Below, in pieces: positions 26,215 to 34,160 of a stretch of DNA of 64,000 nucleotides. The position numbers and the translations under genes are program-made. Every line of letters begins with the position of its first letter. Position 1 is the stretch's first letter. A model generated the notes under the pieces. The model saw nothing but the letters and a program-made list of their open reading frames with translations. It was not told the DNA's origin and made no database searches. Location: the NCBI GenBank assembly GCA_023212695.1, contig JALCCG010000008.1:1-64000 (forward strand), written 5' to 3'. This DNA comes from Sporisorium sorghi (taxonomy: Eukaryota > Basidiomycota > Ustilaginomycetes > Ustilaginales > Ustilaginaceae).

Positions 26215-26348
26215 TCTGGTGAGGCCCTGCCCTCAGGGAAGCTTAGAACGTGCAGGAAGCGCGAATTGCCTATAACTCCCCTTGTGTTCGCCTCGGAATT
26301 TTGGGACAATAAGGAGTGGTGGACTATGAATGGAAAGAGGACCTATCA

Positions 26349-27410
26349 ATGAACAAACCATCCATATATGGATTAACCTTAGATCAGATGACCGCTTGGC
26401 TTGGCGAGCGTGGACATAAGAAGTTTCGGGCAACACAGGTGTGGGAATGGCTGTATCGGAAGCGGGTCACTGCTTTTTCGGATATGACGGACGTGCATCC
26501 CGAATGCGTGGAGCTGCTCGCGGATCATTATACTATTCTGACCTTGGAAGAGCACACCAAGCAGGAGTCGCTGGACGGGACGGTTAAGTTTCTGTTTAAG
26601 CTGGTGGACGGCAACCTGATAGAAACCGTATTGATGCGGCATAAATTCGGCTTGTCGGTCTGTGTGACAACTCAAGTGGGCTGCAACATTGGATGCAGCT
26701 TCTGTGCCAGCGGGCTGCTGAAGAAGAGTCGGGATTTATCGGCGGCTGAAATCGTAGAGCAGGTCATGCAGGTTCAGCTACACCTGGATCAGAGAGGCAA
26801 GGACGAGCGCGTCAGCCATCTCGTAGTGATGGGGATTGGGGAGCCGTTTGATAACTATGAGAACATGTCGGATTTCATCCGCGTGATCAAGGATCATAAG
26901 GGCCTTGCCATCGGACCGCGGCATATTACGGTTTCGACCAGCGGGCTGGCTAACAAAATCGTGGAGTTTGCGGACAGCGATCTCGGCGTGAATCTCGCCA
27001 TCTCCCTGCATGCGCCGAATGACGAGATTCGTACGCGCATCATGAAGATTAACAAAGCGATTCCGATTCAGAAGCTGATGGCAGCCATTGATTATTATTT
27101 GGAAAAAACGAATCGCCGGATCACGCTGGAGTACATTCTGCTGAAAGATGTGAATGACCAGCGCGAGCACGCGCTTGAGCTTGCAGAGCTCGTGGGCGAT
27201 CGCCGTAACCTGGCGAATGTGAACCTCATTCCCTACAATCCGGTGGATGAGCACAGCCAATATCAGCGGAGTTCGAAGGAATCGATTACCGCATTTTACG
27301 ATACCCTGAAGAAGCAGGGGATTAGCTGCAGCGTGCGTCTGGAGCATGGCACCGATATTGATGCGGCCTGCGGACAGCTGCGGAGCAAGCAGATCAAGAA
27401 AGCACAATAG
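26349..27410 (+). CDS. rlmN: 23S rRNA (adenine-2503-C2)-methyltransferase, RlmN family
   Basis: A 353-residue radical SAM enzyme. The cluster motif is CNIGCSFC (C112, C116, C119), the SAM-binding GGE-like segment is [14 protein letters not shown], and the second catalytic cysteine is C341 in DIDAACGQL. It methylates C2 of A2503 in 23S rRNA and A37 of some tRNAs. It is RlmN-like, not Cfr-like, judged by [10 protein letters not shown] and [12 protein letters not shown] 26349 has AAAGAGG 8 nt upstream. Core rlmN in Firmicutes normally sits beside rsmB/prpC/prkC; here it is isolated, so it may be a second copy. Confidence 0.9.
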   Translation: MNKPSIYGLTLDQMTAWLGERGHKKFRATQVWEWLYRKRVTAFSDMTDVHPECVELLADHYTILTLEEHTKQESLDGTVKFLFKLVDGNLIETVLMRHKFGLSVCVTTQVGCNIGCSFCASGLLKKSRDLSAAEIVEQVMQVQLHLDQRGKDERVSHLVVMGIGEPFDNYENMSDFIRVIKDHKGLAIGPRHITVSTSGLANKIVEFADSDLGVNLAISLHAPNDEIRTRIMKINKAIPIQKLMAAIDYYLEKTNRRITLEYILLKDVNDQREHALELAELVGDRRNLANVNLIPYNPVDEHSQYQRSSKESITAFYDTLKKQGISCSVRLEHGTDIDAACGQLRSKQIKKAQ

Positions 27411-27462
27411 CACCGAGGGCGATGCTGGATACAGCAATCGATCAGGGCTTATCGGGCGAAGA

Positions 27463-27491
27463 AGAGTATACTCATTCCATGGGTATGCTCT
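27463..27491 (+). terminator. Probable terminator after rlmN
   Basis: AGAGTATACTC / GGGTATGCTCT, 11 pairs including two GU, loop ATTCCAT, then TTGCTGTTT. Confidence 0.55.
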
Positions 27492-27528
27492 TTGCTGTTT
27501 CCATGGACTTCTATAACTCGGGATAGAA

Positions 27529-27554
27529 ATAACGGCCCTGAAAAGGGCCGTTAT
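27529..27554 (-). terminator. Terminator after the two-module protein gene
   Basis: ATAACGGCCCT / AGGGCCGTTAT, 11-bp perfect arms with a GAAA (TTTC on the minus strand) loop; the tail on the minus strand is TTTCTATCCC. Confidence 0.65.
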
Positions 27555-27622
27555 GCCTGCTCTCATACATGTTACGGGAATCAATTGCTCCTGCTCCGTT
27601 TCCTTCTTGGACTGCTGATTGC

Positions 27623-28195
27623 TTAGTAAGCTTTTCTACCGCTATAGGAATGGTGCTTGTGGATCCAGCCGTGTTTTTTGACTTCTTTGTTGATCGCTTT
27701 GCCACCGGCTCCGCCTCCGACTGCTTGCTGCTGCCGGGTGCCTTTGCTATCGATGGCCGCGTTGGTTCCGCCTGTGCTGTATTTTCCTGCGCCGCTGGCA
27801 ATTTGCGTAGCAGAAGCGCTGCTGCCCCGGCTCGGCAGCTTGGCTACCTGTTTGTTGATCACAAACACCACTTCCTTTTGAAGCTGTTTGTGCCGGCCGC
27901 GCTTGCTGCGGTGTTTCGAGGAATGATCCCTCGGATCCTTAAGTCCCAGGTTCTTGGCAATGCCGCCCGCGCCTATGCTTTCCTGCTGGAACGTATGAGG
28001 GGAGTTGCTGGCGGCGTTGCTGCCGGATGCGCTGCTCTTTCCTGCGCCGCTGGCGATTTGCGTTGTATTGGGGGCATTCGTGAATTGGTCGTTGACGACA
28101 ACAACAAATCGTCCGATGCCTCCAAGCGGCGAGGTCAGGGAGAAACGCTGGCTGCCCTTCTCAATGGTGATGGTGAGCTGATCCTTATGAGCCAC
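27623..28195 (-). CDS. Uncharacterised Gly/Ser/Ala-rich protein with two repeated modules
   Basis: A 190-residue basic protein I do not recognise. It consists of two related modules. Residues 30-98: a beta-strand-like RFVVVVNDQ, TQIASGAGK (45-53), a Ser/Asn-rich stretch, a QQESIGAGGIAKN segment and a His/Lys-rich end. Residues 108-184: VVFVINKQ, TQIASGAGK (130-138), GGTNAA, QQQAVGGGAGGKAIN and again a His/Lys-rich end. No signal peptide or membrane helix. GTG 28195 has AAGGAG 10 nt upstream. Low complexity, basic tails and a spore-former host make a spore coat or surface role conceivable, but that is a guess. Confidence 0.7.
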   Translation of the reverse strand: MAHKDQLTITIEKGSQRFSLTSPLGGIGRFVVVVNDQFTNAPNTTQIASGAGKSSASGSNAASNSPHTFQQESIGAGGIAKNLGLKDPRDHSSKHRSKRGRHKQLQKEVVFVINKQVAKLPSRGSSASATQIASGAGKYSTGGTNAAIDSKGTRQQQAVGGGAGGKAINKEVKKHGWIHKHHSYSGRKAY

Positions 28196-28392
28196 TTGCC
28201 CTCATCTCCTTTTTTGCAGGGTCTATGTTTATACTTTATCGTAGAACATTCATGCTGAGCAGGGTAAGGGGTATATGCCAAGAGACGGACCAATTGAGGA
28301 AACGGCCTGTATTCCAGCGGACGGTTAGAGGAATGTATAAGAATTGTGGCTTCGTTGTGTATAATGAATAAGGTGATAGAAAGGGTGGGAAT

Positions 28393-28686
28393 ATGCTGAC
28401 AATTAAAGAATACAGCGTGGAGTTGGTCAAAGATCCGTTCGGAATCTTAACCGGCAAACGCTTTGAATTTGTATGTGATCTGGACGTTCCGGAGGATGAT
28501 GAGCTTTATTCGGAGCAGGGCATTTACTTAAGGGTGATTTTTCTGGATGACGAGGAGCGCTCGCGTATCGTCAAGTACGATTTTTATGAGCGGACCACGG
28601 ATCAGTATCTGGACTTCGATATGGAACCCGAAGAAGAAGAACAGCTTACCGCTTTTTGCAAAGAGCATGTGCAAGAGGAAGGTTAG
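28393..28686 (+). CDS. DUF6509-type small acidic protein
   Basis: A 97-residue acidic protein beginning MLTIKEYSVELVKDPFGILTGKR, with a central strand-rich part (GIYLRVIFLDDEERSRIVKYDFYERTT) and an acidic C-terminus. I recognise it as the DUF6509 family of Bacillales; its function is unknown. It has its own downstream terminator and is likely monocistronic. Confidence 0.75.
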   Translation: MLTIKEYSVELVKDPFGILTGKRFEFVCDLDVPEDDELYSEQGIYLRVIFLDDEERSRIVKYDFYERTTDQYLDFDMEPEEEEQLTAFCKEHVQEEG

Positions 28687-28710
28687 AGCCGAGCCCGAAG
28701 CATTGTGAAA

Positions 28711-28735
28711 GGGCACCCTAGGGGTGTCTTTTTTT
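28711..28735 (+). terminator. Rho-independent terminator
   Basis: GGCACCC / GGGTGTC stem with a TAG loop, followed by seven T. Confidence 0.8.
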
Positions 28736-29036
28736 CGCAGCAGATTTATCGTTCAGCGGTAATTCAAGACATGCAGGCGTATTTCCTTAAAATCAAGAGC
28801 CAGACTATGCATACAATCGGTTGGCTATTTGCATGATATAAAATACAGAATTCAACATAATTTTGGATGAGCTGTAGGTCATATACTGAAATCATGGTGA
28901 AATAGAGGATAGGGTTACCGTATTTTTACCCTATTCGTAACGCAATTTACATACCTGTAAACCTCTTTGAAGATTAAATATGTTATCCTAGACATACTAA
29001 CCTTACATACATCATTCATTAGGGAGGGGATTGACC
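28736..29036. other. AT-rich intergenic leader
   Basis: About 300 bp without a gene. It holds ATAGGGT/ACCCTAT (about 28909-28934) and TTTACA/TGTAAA (28946-28961) inverted repeats upstream of the acetyltransferase. No clear -35/-10 pair could be fixed. Confidence 0.4.
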
Positions 29037-29573
29037 GTGAATATTGAGGTACGTTTATGCCCGAAGGAACAGTCATTTATTCTGCATAACATCTATCCAC
29101 TGTACTTGCATGACATTGCTGAGATATGGGGGGTCCGCCCTAACCGGTTCGGTGTATTCGAGAAAGAGGATGTGCCAACCCTAAGCGAACAGAGCAGGCA
29201 GCTCGATGTTTGGTGGGAGCAGCCGTCGGTTCTTTTTCCTTATTTGATCAGTGTGGATAACATTGCGGCAGGGCTGGCGCTGGTAGCGACAACACCGTAC
29301 ATTCCATCACCGAATATCCAGTATTATTTGAATGATTTTTTTGTGCTTCGGACTTTTCGAAGACAAGGTGTAGCCCAACGCGCGGCTGAGCTTGTGTTCG
29401 ATCATTTCCAAGGTGCATGGGAGCTTCAGACGAATCCGACCGAGCGTAATATGAGCACTCAGATTTTTTGGCGCAAAACGCTGAATACGTACACTGGAGG
29501 AAGGTATACGGAGCATGATGGCGTCCATCCCGAGAAGGGAGATATGCTGGTATTCCGTTTTAATAACAAATAG
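29037..29573 (+). CDS. GNAT family acetyltransferase
   Basis: A 178-residue GNAT protein. The acetyl-CoA-binding motif A is FRRQGVAQRAAELVFDHF (about residues 103-120), preceded by the strand YYLNDFFVLRTF and followed by the motif-B-like WELQTNPTERNMSTQIFWRKTL. GTG 29037 is preferred because GGGAGGGG lies 8 nt upstream. The substrate is unknown. The neighbouring T-box belongs to the next gene, not to this one. Confidence 0.85.
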   Translation: MNIEVRLCPKEQSFILHNIYPLYLHDIAEIWGVRPNRFGVFEKEDVPTLSEQSRQLDVWWEQPSVLFPYLISVDNIAAGLALVATTPYIPSPNIQYYLNDFFVLRTFRRQGVAQRAAELVFDHFQGAWELQTNPTERNMSTQIFWRKTLNTYTGGRYTEHDGVHPEKGDMLVFRFNNK

Positions 29574-29615
29574 AACGGGAAACTCCAAGTAGTTCTTCAA
29601 TGTTGGGATAGGGGC

Positions 29616-29644
29616 TTGACAGCTAGGTGAGGCCGGGATAACAA
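29616..29644 (+). promoter_or_regulatory. Promoter of the T-box leader
   Basis: TTGACA (29616-29621), 17-nt spacer, TAACAA (29639-29644), placed about 10 nt before the start of the T-box stem I region. Confidence 0.65.
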
Positions 29645-29649
29645 TAAGT

Positions 29650-29931
29650 AAAATTTTGTGAAAAAATGCTTGGATGAGGACGCCTGAATCGTAAATGAAG
29701 CTGAATCAGAGAGCTGCTGGATGGTGCGAAGCAGTCAGCGGCGATGAATGGCCATCACCTCGGAGCAGATCTGCCGATGATGGAGGTCTTGAGGTGGATC
29801 CGGGAACTCCCTGCCGTTACCATGGGGCATCATTGATAGATGGTGATTAGAGCGCGTGCCGGTTTGATCGGTGCGAATCAGGGTGGTAACGCGGAGCGAG
29901 GCTCCGTCCCTACAAGGGACGGGGTTTTTTT
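29650..29931 (+). ncRNA. T-box riboswitch (tRNA-sensing leader)
   Basis: The leader has the stem I element with AGAGAGCTGCTGG..GAAGCAG (about 29707-29733), a specifier region GAATGGCCATCACCTCGGAG (29746-29765), the T-box sequence AGGGTGGTAACGCGG (29880-29894), and a terminator CCGTCCCT/AGGGACGG with seven T (29904-29931). The UGGU bulge should pair with a tRNA ending ACCA, so the discriminator base is A. This argues against a Trp (UGG) reading and leaves GCC (Ala) or AUC (Ile) as specifier candidates; I cannot fix which. Uncharged tRNA would allow read-through into the acetyltransferase at 30042. Confidence 0.88.
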
Positions 29932-30041
29932 GTGTTTCCAGGGTCATCGTACGCGCAACGCGCAGCGGCAATGCGCTTGATGACGGATGGATTCAGGACT
30001 CCAACAGCTGGCAAAGATCCTGGGAGAGAGGGAGTGTACAA

Positions 30042-30860
30042 ATGCTTGGGAAGTTGATGCCACAGGACGAGGTGCTGTATGGAGCGGATTTTATTCAGGA
30101 TGAGGTCTCGTACAATCTGATCCATCTCATAACGGAATCGCCGCAGAATGTTGGTCTGAAATCGCCGGACGGACGCATGATCCTTGCGCAGTCTCCCCGT
30201 GGGAACGCCTGGTTATGGTTAGCCCGGGAGGTCACAGACGAAGAACGGCAGAACCTGTTGCAAGAGCTGGTGAGGGAGCTGGGAGAGGCTGCACTGCCTG
30301 GAGTGACCGGAGAGCCGGACGTGGCGGAGCAGTTTGGGAGGATTTATGCGGACGCCTATAACGTGGCCTGCCGTCATCATATGACGATGGAATGTTACCA
30401 TGCTCCCATCGTGAAGCGGCCTCTGCATGTAGAGGGTGCAATTAGGCTTGCCGCACCCGAGGATACGCAGCAGGTGGCGCGGTTTCTGGTAGGCTTCTCG
30501 GAAGACGCTTACGGTGTACGCGCGAATGCGGCAAGCCAGGTCAAGGCAGCGGAGAGCCTCATTAAACAAGGCGGACTCTATGTATGGATTGCCGGTGATC
30601 AAACGGTATCCATGGCCAACATCGCGCACCGGTCACCAAGACACGGACGTATAAATGCCGTATACACTCCGAGAAATGAACGGAAAAAAGGATATGCCAG
30701 CGCGTTGGTGGCCGAACTTGGACTTGCCCTGAGGCAGGATGGCCTGGTCCCCATGCTGTATGCCGATCAGGCCAACCCGGACTCCAATCGGGTGTACCGA
30801 AAGATCGGATTTAACCGGTGCGGGACGCTTCGTGATTTTAAGTTTGTTAACCATGAATAA
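30042..30860 (+). CDS. Two-domain GNAT acetyltransferase under T-box control
   Basis: 272 residues: an N-terminal domain (about 1-125) followed by a C-terminal GNAT domain (about 130-270) with motif A NAVYTPRNERKKGYASALVAELG and the end NPDSNRVYRKIGFNRCGTLRDFKF. ATG 30042 has GAGGGAG 7 nt upstream; the longer open frame back to 29871 is the T-box and not coding. The leader ties expression to a shortage of a charged tRNA. Acetylation of an amino acid, an aminoacyl compound or a synthetase inhibitor would all be consistent; none is shown. A hairpin at 30881 ends the transcript. Confidence 0.88.
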   Translation: MLGKLMPQDEVLYGADFIQDEVSYNLIHLITESPQNVGLKSPDGRMILAQSPRGNAWLWLAREVTDEERQNLLQELVRELGEAALPGVTGEPDVAEQFGRIYADAYNVACRHHMTMECYHAPIVKRPLHVEGAIRLAAPEDTQQVARFLVGFSEDAYGVRANAASQVKAAESLIKQGGLYVWIAGDQTVSMANIAHRSPRHGRINAVYTPRNERKKGYASALVAELGLALRQDGLVPMLYADQANPDSNRVYRKIGFNRCGTLRDFKFVNHE

Positions 30861-30880
30861 CGAATCCTTGGATGTTGCCC

Positions 30881-30905
30881 GCCCCGGCTTGGACAAAGCC
30901 GGGGC
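30881..30905. terminator. Hairpin between convergent genes
   Basis: GCCCCGGCTT / AAGCCGGGGC, 10 bp, lying between the acetyltransferase and the LysR gene. There is no T-run on the plus strand. Confidence 0.55.
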
Positions 30906-30927
30906 AGACGGCAGGCGCCAACAAATG

Positions 30928-31818
30928 TTATTCTATAAAGGTATCTAGAAAATGCCGGGCCCGATTGGACAGTACATGATCCTTGAGCCAGACAATGCCG
31001 ACGTCAGACTGGAAATCAGCGCTTGTGATGGACAGTGTCCGGATGTTGGGGATCGCGAATGAGGACATGACCGATTCGGGTAAAATGGTGGTACCAATAC
31101 CTTCAGCTACCAAGGCCACGATAATGGCGACGCTGGAACATTCACATATGACACGCGGTTCAAGTCCGCCGCGCTTAAATTCTTGTATGACCCGCTCATG
31201 CATCCCGATCGTCTGATCGGTCTTTAAGGACAGGAACGGATAATCCGCCAGCTCGCGCATCGAGATTTCGGACAGGGCGGCAGTGCTTTCCCAACTGCTG
31301 GGAAGGACCGCCACGAAGGGGTCCGAAGGCAAGGGCTGCACAGCATATCGCTCAGGCCCGAAGCTGGATTCGAAGGGGAGGCGGGTTACCGCCAGCTCAA
31401 TGTTGCGTTTGTCGAGCTGATCTGCCAGCAGGGAATGATCCCCTTCCCGAATCTTGAAGGTGACCTCCGGATAGTGCTGCCGGAAGATATGGATCCGCTG
31501 CGGCAGGAGAGAAATGCAGGATACGACGGCGCCGATGGAGAGCATGCCGCGGACTCCTGCGTGAATCTCTTTCACCTCGGTTAGCGTTTCATTAAACTGG
31601 TTCAGCAGGGATGCCGCCCTGTTCTGCAGAAGCTCGCCTGCGTGCGTCAGCTGCAGCTGCTTGCCGCTGCGGTCAAACAGCGTAACGCCAAGCTCCTCCT
31701 CCATCAGCTTCAGCTGACGGCTTAACGGAGGCTGCTCCATGTTCAGTTGTTTCGCTGCACGCGTGATCTGTCCTTCCTGCGCAATGGTCAGGAAATATCG
31801 TAGCTGCCGGATATCCAT
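30928..31818 (-). CDS. LysR family transcriptional regulator
   Basis: A 296-residue LysR protein: N-terminal HTH (about 1-60, MDIRQLRYFLTIAQEGQITRAAKQLNMEQPPLSRQLKLMEEELGVTLFDR) and a C-terminal LysR substrate domain (about 90-290). The closest pattern is the CcpC/CitR or CynR-like set, but I cannot name the effector. It is divergent from the branched-chain aminotransferase at 31945, with a perfect LysR-type palindrome between them, so it most likely controls that gene and itself. Confidence 0.92.
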   Translation of the reverse strand: MDIRQLRYFLTIAQEGQITRAAKQLNMEQPPLSRQLKLMEEELGVTLFDRSGKQLQLTHAGELLQNRAASLLNQFNETLTEVKEIHAGVRGMLSIGAVVSCISLLPQRIHIFRQHYPEVTFKIREGDHSLLADQLDKRNIELAVTRLPFESSFGPERYAVQPLPSDPFVAVLPSSWESTAALSEISMRELADYPFLSLKTDQTIGMHERVIQEFKRGGLEPRVICECSSVAIIVALVAEGIGTTILPESVMSSFAIPNIRTLSITSADFQSDVGIVWLKDHVLSNRARHFLDTFIE

Positions 31819-31834
31819 GCTCTCTGCCTCCTCT

Positions 31835-31853
31835 CCATACCCAAAAGGTATGG
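31835..31853. promoter_or_regulatory. LysR-type binding site
   Basis: CCATACC-caaaa-GGTATGG, a perfect 7-5-7 palindrome containing the T-N11-A LysR motif. A second repeat, CCCTATA (31857-31863) facing TATAGGG (31880-31886), lies next to it, as expected for a recognition plus activation site pair. A cre-like sequence (TGCAAACGTTTTTA on the minus strand, 31924-31911) lies before the aminotransferase SD. Confidence 0.7.
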
Positions 31854-31944
31854 TATCCCTATAAATCAGATATTTTTAATATAGGGTATCGATTGATATG
31901 ATTCAACTAATAAAAACGTTTGCAGATTAAGGAGATGTGTGTAC

Positions 31945-33021
31945 ATGACTTACACGATACCCGTGGAATTAACGACTACCCCGAAGGCGAAGCCGAGCCA
32001 TCATAAACAGGCCTTCGGCACTGTGTTTACGGATCATATGTTTATTCTCGACTATGACGCCGGCAAAGGCTGGCACGATCCCCGTGTCGTTCCTTACCAG
32101 CCTATTGAATTGGACCCTGCCGCGAAGGTATTTCATTATGGGCAGACGGTATTTGAAGGCTTGAAGGCTTATCTGACAGAAGATCAGCGGATTCTTATGT
32201 TCCGTCCAGGCAAAAATATTCAGCGGCTTAACTTGTCCAATCATCGCCTCAGCATCCCGGCACTCGACGAAGAGCTGGTGATGGAGGCACTCAAACAGCT
32301 GGTGCTCGTGGATCGCGACTGGATCCCATCCGAGCCGGGCACATCGCTCTATATCCGCCCGTTTGTCATTGCAACCGAGCCGGTGCTTGGCGTAGCGCCG
32401 TCCCTGCAATACAAGTTCATGATCATTCTGTCGGTTGTCGGCTCGTATTATGCGGAAGGCATTAATCCGGTGAGCATTTATGTCGAGCCGAAATATGTAC
32501 GCGCAGTAGCCGGAGGAGTGGGTAACGCCAAGACGGCAGGCAACTATGCGGCAGGCTTGAAGGCACAGGATGAAGCCACCCTGAAGGGATATTCCCAGGT
32601 GTTATGGCTCGACGGCGTGCACCGCAAATATATTGAGGAAGTCGGCAGCATGAACGTATTCTTCAAGCTTGGCGACACGGTGGTGACCCCGGTACTGAAC
32701 GGAAGCATCCTGGACGGGGTTACCCGGAACTCGGTCATTCAGCTGCTCCAGCATTGGAACATTCCTGTGGAAGAGCGCGCGCTTTCCATTGATGAGATCG
32801 TGGAAGCCCACCGCAGCGGATTGCTGACCGAAGCTTTTGGTACCGGCACGGCAGCGGTTATTTCACCCATCGGCTCCCTGGAGTGGGAAGACGAGCAATT
32901 GGTAATTGGCGAGGGAGCAACGGGCGAACTCTCCAGACGTGTATATGATGCGATCACGGGCATCCAGCTTGGAACGGCGGAGGACCCGTTCGGCTGGGCC
33001 GTTGAGCTTACATTATCTTAA
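31945..33021 (+). CDS. ilvE: Branched-chain amino acid aminotransferase
   Basis: A 358-residue class IV PLP aminotransferase of the long BCAT type. The PLP lysine is K196 in GGVGNAKTAGNYAAGL, with the further family motifs HYGQTVFEGLKAY near the N-terminus, YIRPFVIATEPVLGV and EVGSMNVFF. It interconverts Leu, Ile and Val with their 2-oxo acids, using 2-oxoglutarate, in the cytoplasm. ATG 31945 has AAGGAGA 9 nt upstream; a GTG at 31939 is too close. It is monocistronic, ended by a strong terminator, and divergent from a LysR regulator. Confidence 0.93.
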   Translation: MTYTIPVELTTTPKAKPSHHKQAFGTVFTDHMFILDYDAGKGWHDPRVVPYQPIELDPAAKVFHYGQTVFEGLKAYLTEDQRILMFRPGKNIQRLNLSNHRLSIPALDEELVMEALKQLVLVDRDWIPSEPGTSLYIRPFVIATEPVLGVAPSLQYKFMIILSVVGSYYAEGINPVSIYVEPKYVRAVAGGVGNAKTAGNYAAGLKAQDEATLKGYSQVLWLDGVHRKYIEEVGSMNVFFKLGDTVVTPVLNGSILDGVTRNSVIQLLQHWNIPVEERALSIDEIVEAHRSGLLTEAFGTGTAAVISPIGSLEWEDEQLVIGEGATGELSRRVYDAITGIQLGTAEDPFGWAVELTLS

Positions 33022-33029
33022 TGAACTTT

Positions 33030-33079
33030 AAAAGGACTTGCTTCAGGCGGTACACTGCTTGAAGTTGAGTCCTTTTTTT
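33030..33079 (+). terminator. Terminator after ilvE
   Basis: Long hairpin: AAAAGGACT / AGTCCTTTT outside and GCTTCAGGC / GCTTGAAG inside, followed by further T. Confidence 0.85.
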
Positions 33080-33155
33080 CTTGCCGCGGCTCATGTTACG
33101 ATGTGGGTAAATCACGAACTCGTATCGATATTGAGGGCCATGGAGGTGAATGTGT

Positions 33156-34052
33156 GTGAATCGTCCGCAGAGCGTCGTTCCGGACGCCATCGATTTTACG
33201 AATGCTGCCTTTCCTTTCACTGCATCGACCACGCACGGTATATTTGCCGGAGCCCAGCGCCTGCATTGGCACCATGCTCTGGAGCTTAACTATATTCGCA
33301 GCGGCATCGGATTTATCCTGATCAACGGGATGAAGCTGCCTTTTCAGCAGGGGGACATTATTTTCATTAACAGCAATGATCTGCACCGGGCTTATGAAAC
33401 GGAGAACCTCGTCATGGATGTCATTATGTTCGAGCCTTCGCTGCTGTCCATTGATCTCAAGTTCGATCCGGATTTGATGGCTCCGTTCCGTTCGCTGGGG
33501 AACGTGGACAGGCAGTCTCCGGTTCACGACGAATTGGCCCGCCTGCTCCGGCGCATGATGGACGAGAATGAAGCTCGGGGCACCTCTTATATGAGTCTGA
33601 TCCGTTCGGATCTGATTCGATTCCTTAGCTTGGCGAACCGTCACTTGTCAACTCCGATCCAGGAGAACCGACCGATCAAGGGCAGGGGAATGCACGCGTT
33701 AAAAGAAGTCCTGCGCACGATGGAGCTTCACCTGGATTACGGTTGGACGCTGCAGGAGCTGTCGGATTTGACGCACCTGAGTCCTTCCCGGTTCAGCGCA
33801 CTCTTCCAGCAGGCGGTTGGAACGTCCCCGCACCATTACCTGATCCAGCTGCGCCTGACCCATGCCGTGCATCTGCTGGAGACAACCGATCAGAAGATCA
33901 TTGAGATTGCGGAAACCTGCGGATTTCGGAATCTGTCCAACTTCAATCGCTTGTTCAAGCAGCATGTCGGCGCATCGCCAAGCGAAATTCGGGAGCACGC
34001 ATATGCGGGCCGTCCCGTTATTCCTTCAACCACGAAGCCTGAGAAACAGTAA
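33156..34052 (+). CDS. AraC family regulator with cupin sensor
   Basis: A 298-residue regulator. The N-terminal cupin (about 20-110; RLHWHHALELNYIRSGIGFILING..FQQGDIIFINSNDLHRAYE) should bind a sugar, and the C-terminal double HTH (about 190-290; ELSDLTHLSPSRFSALFQQAVGTSPHHYLIQLRLTHAVHLLE, then IAETCGFRNLSNFNRLFKQHVGASPSE) binds DNA. GTG 33156 gives good SD spacing (GGAGGT, 9 nt); ATG 33150 overlaps the SD region. It leads a same-strand set with a sugar kinase and GH4 hydrolase, its probable targets. Confidence 0.9.
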   Translation: MNRPQSVVPDAIDFTNAAFPFTASTTHGIFAGAQRLHWHHALELNYIRSGIGFILINGMKLPFQQGDIIFINSNDLHRAYETENLVMDVIMFEPSLLSIDLKFDPDLMAPFRSLGNVDRQSPVHDELARLLRRMMDENEARGTSYMSLIRSDLIRFLSLANRHLSTPIQENRPIKGRGMHALKEVLRTMELHLDYGWTLQELSDLTHLSPSRFSALFQQAVGTSPHHYLIQLRLTHAVHLLETTDQKIIEIAETCGFRNLSNFNRLFKQHVGASPSEIREHAYAGRPVIPSTTKPEKQ

Positions 34053-34160
34053 GATAGTATCACTCTTCGATGGTATAGCAGTAGATGGAACACGGTGGAA
34101 GCGGTATCTTGGATATATACCACCACATGATGCCGCTATAGGCGGGTAGGAGTGAAGTCC

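Noticed and set aside
26349..27410. Cfr-type resistance methyltransferase
   Set aside because: The [10 protein letters not shown] and STSG segments follow RlmN, not Cfr; called RlmN.
29746..29756. UGG (Trp) as specifier codon of the acetyltransferase T-box
   Set aside because: The UGGU bulge needs a discriminator A, whereas bacterial tRNA-Trp normally has G; GCC or AUC fit better.
29871..30041. N-terminal extension of the T-box-controlled acetyltransferase
   Set aside because: The sequence is the T-box and terminator; the SD lies before ATG 30042.
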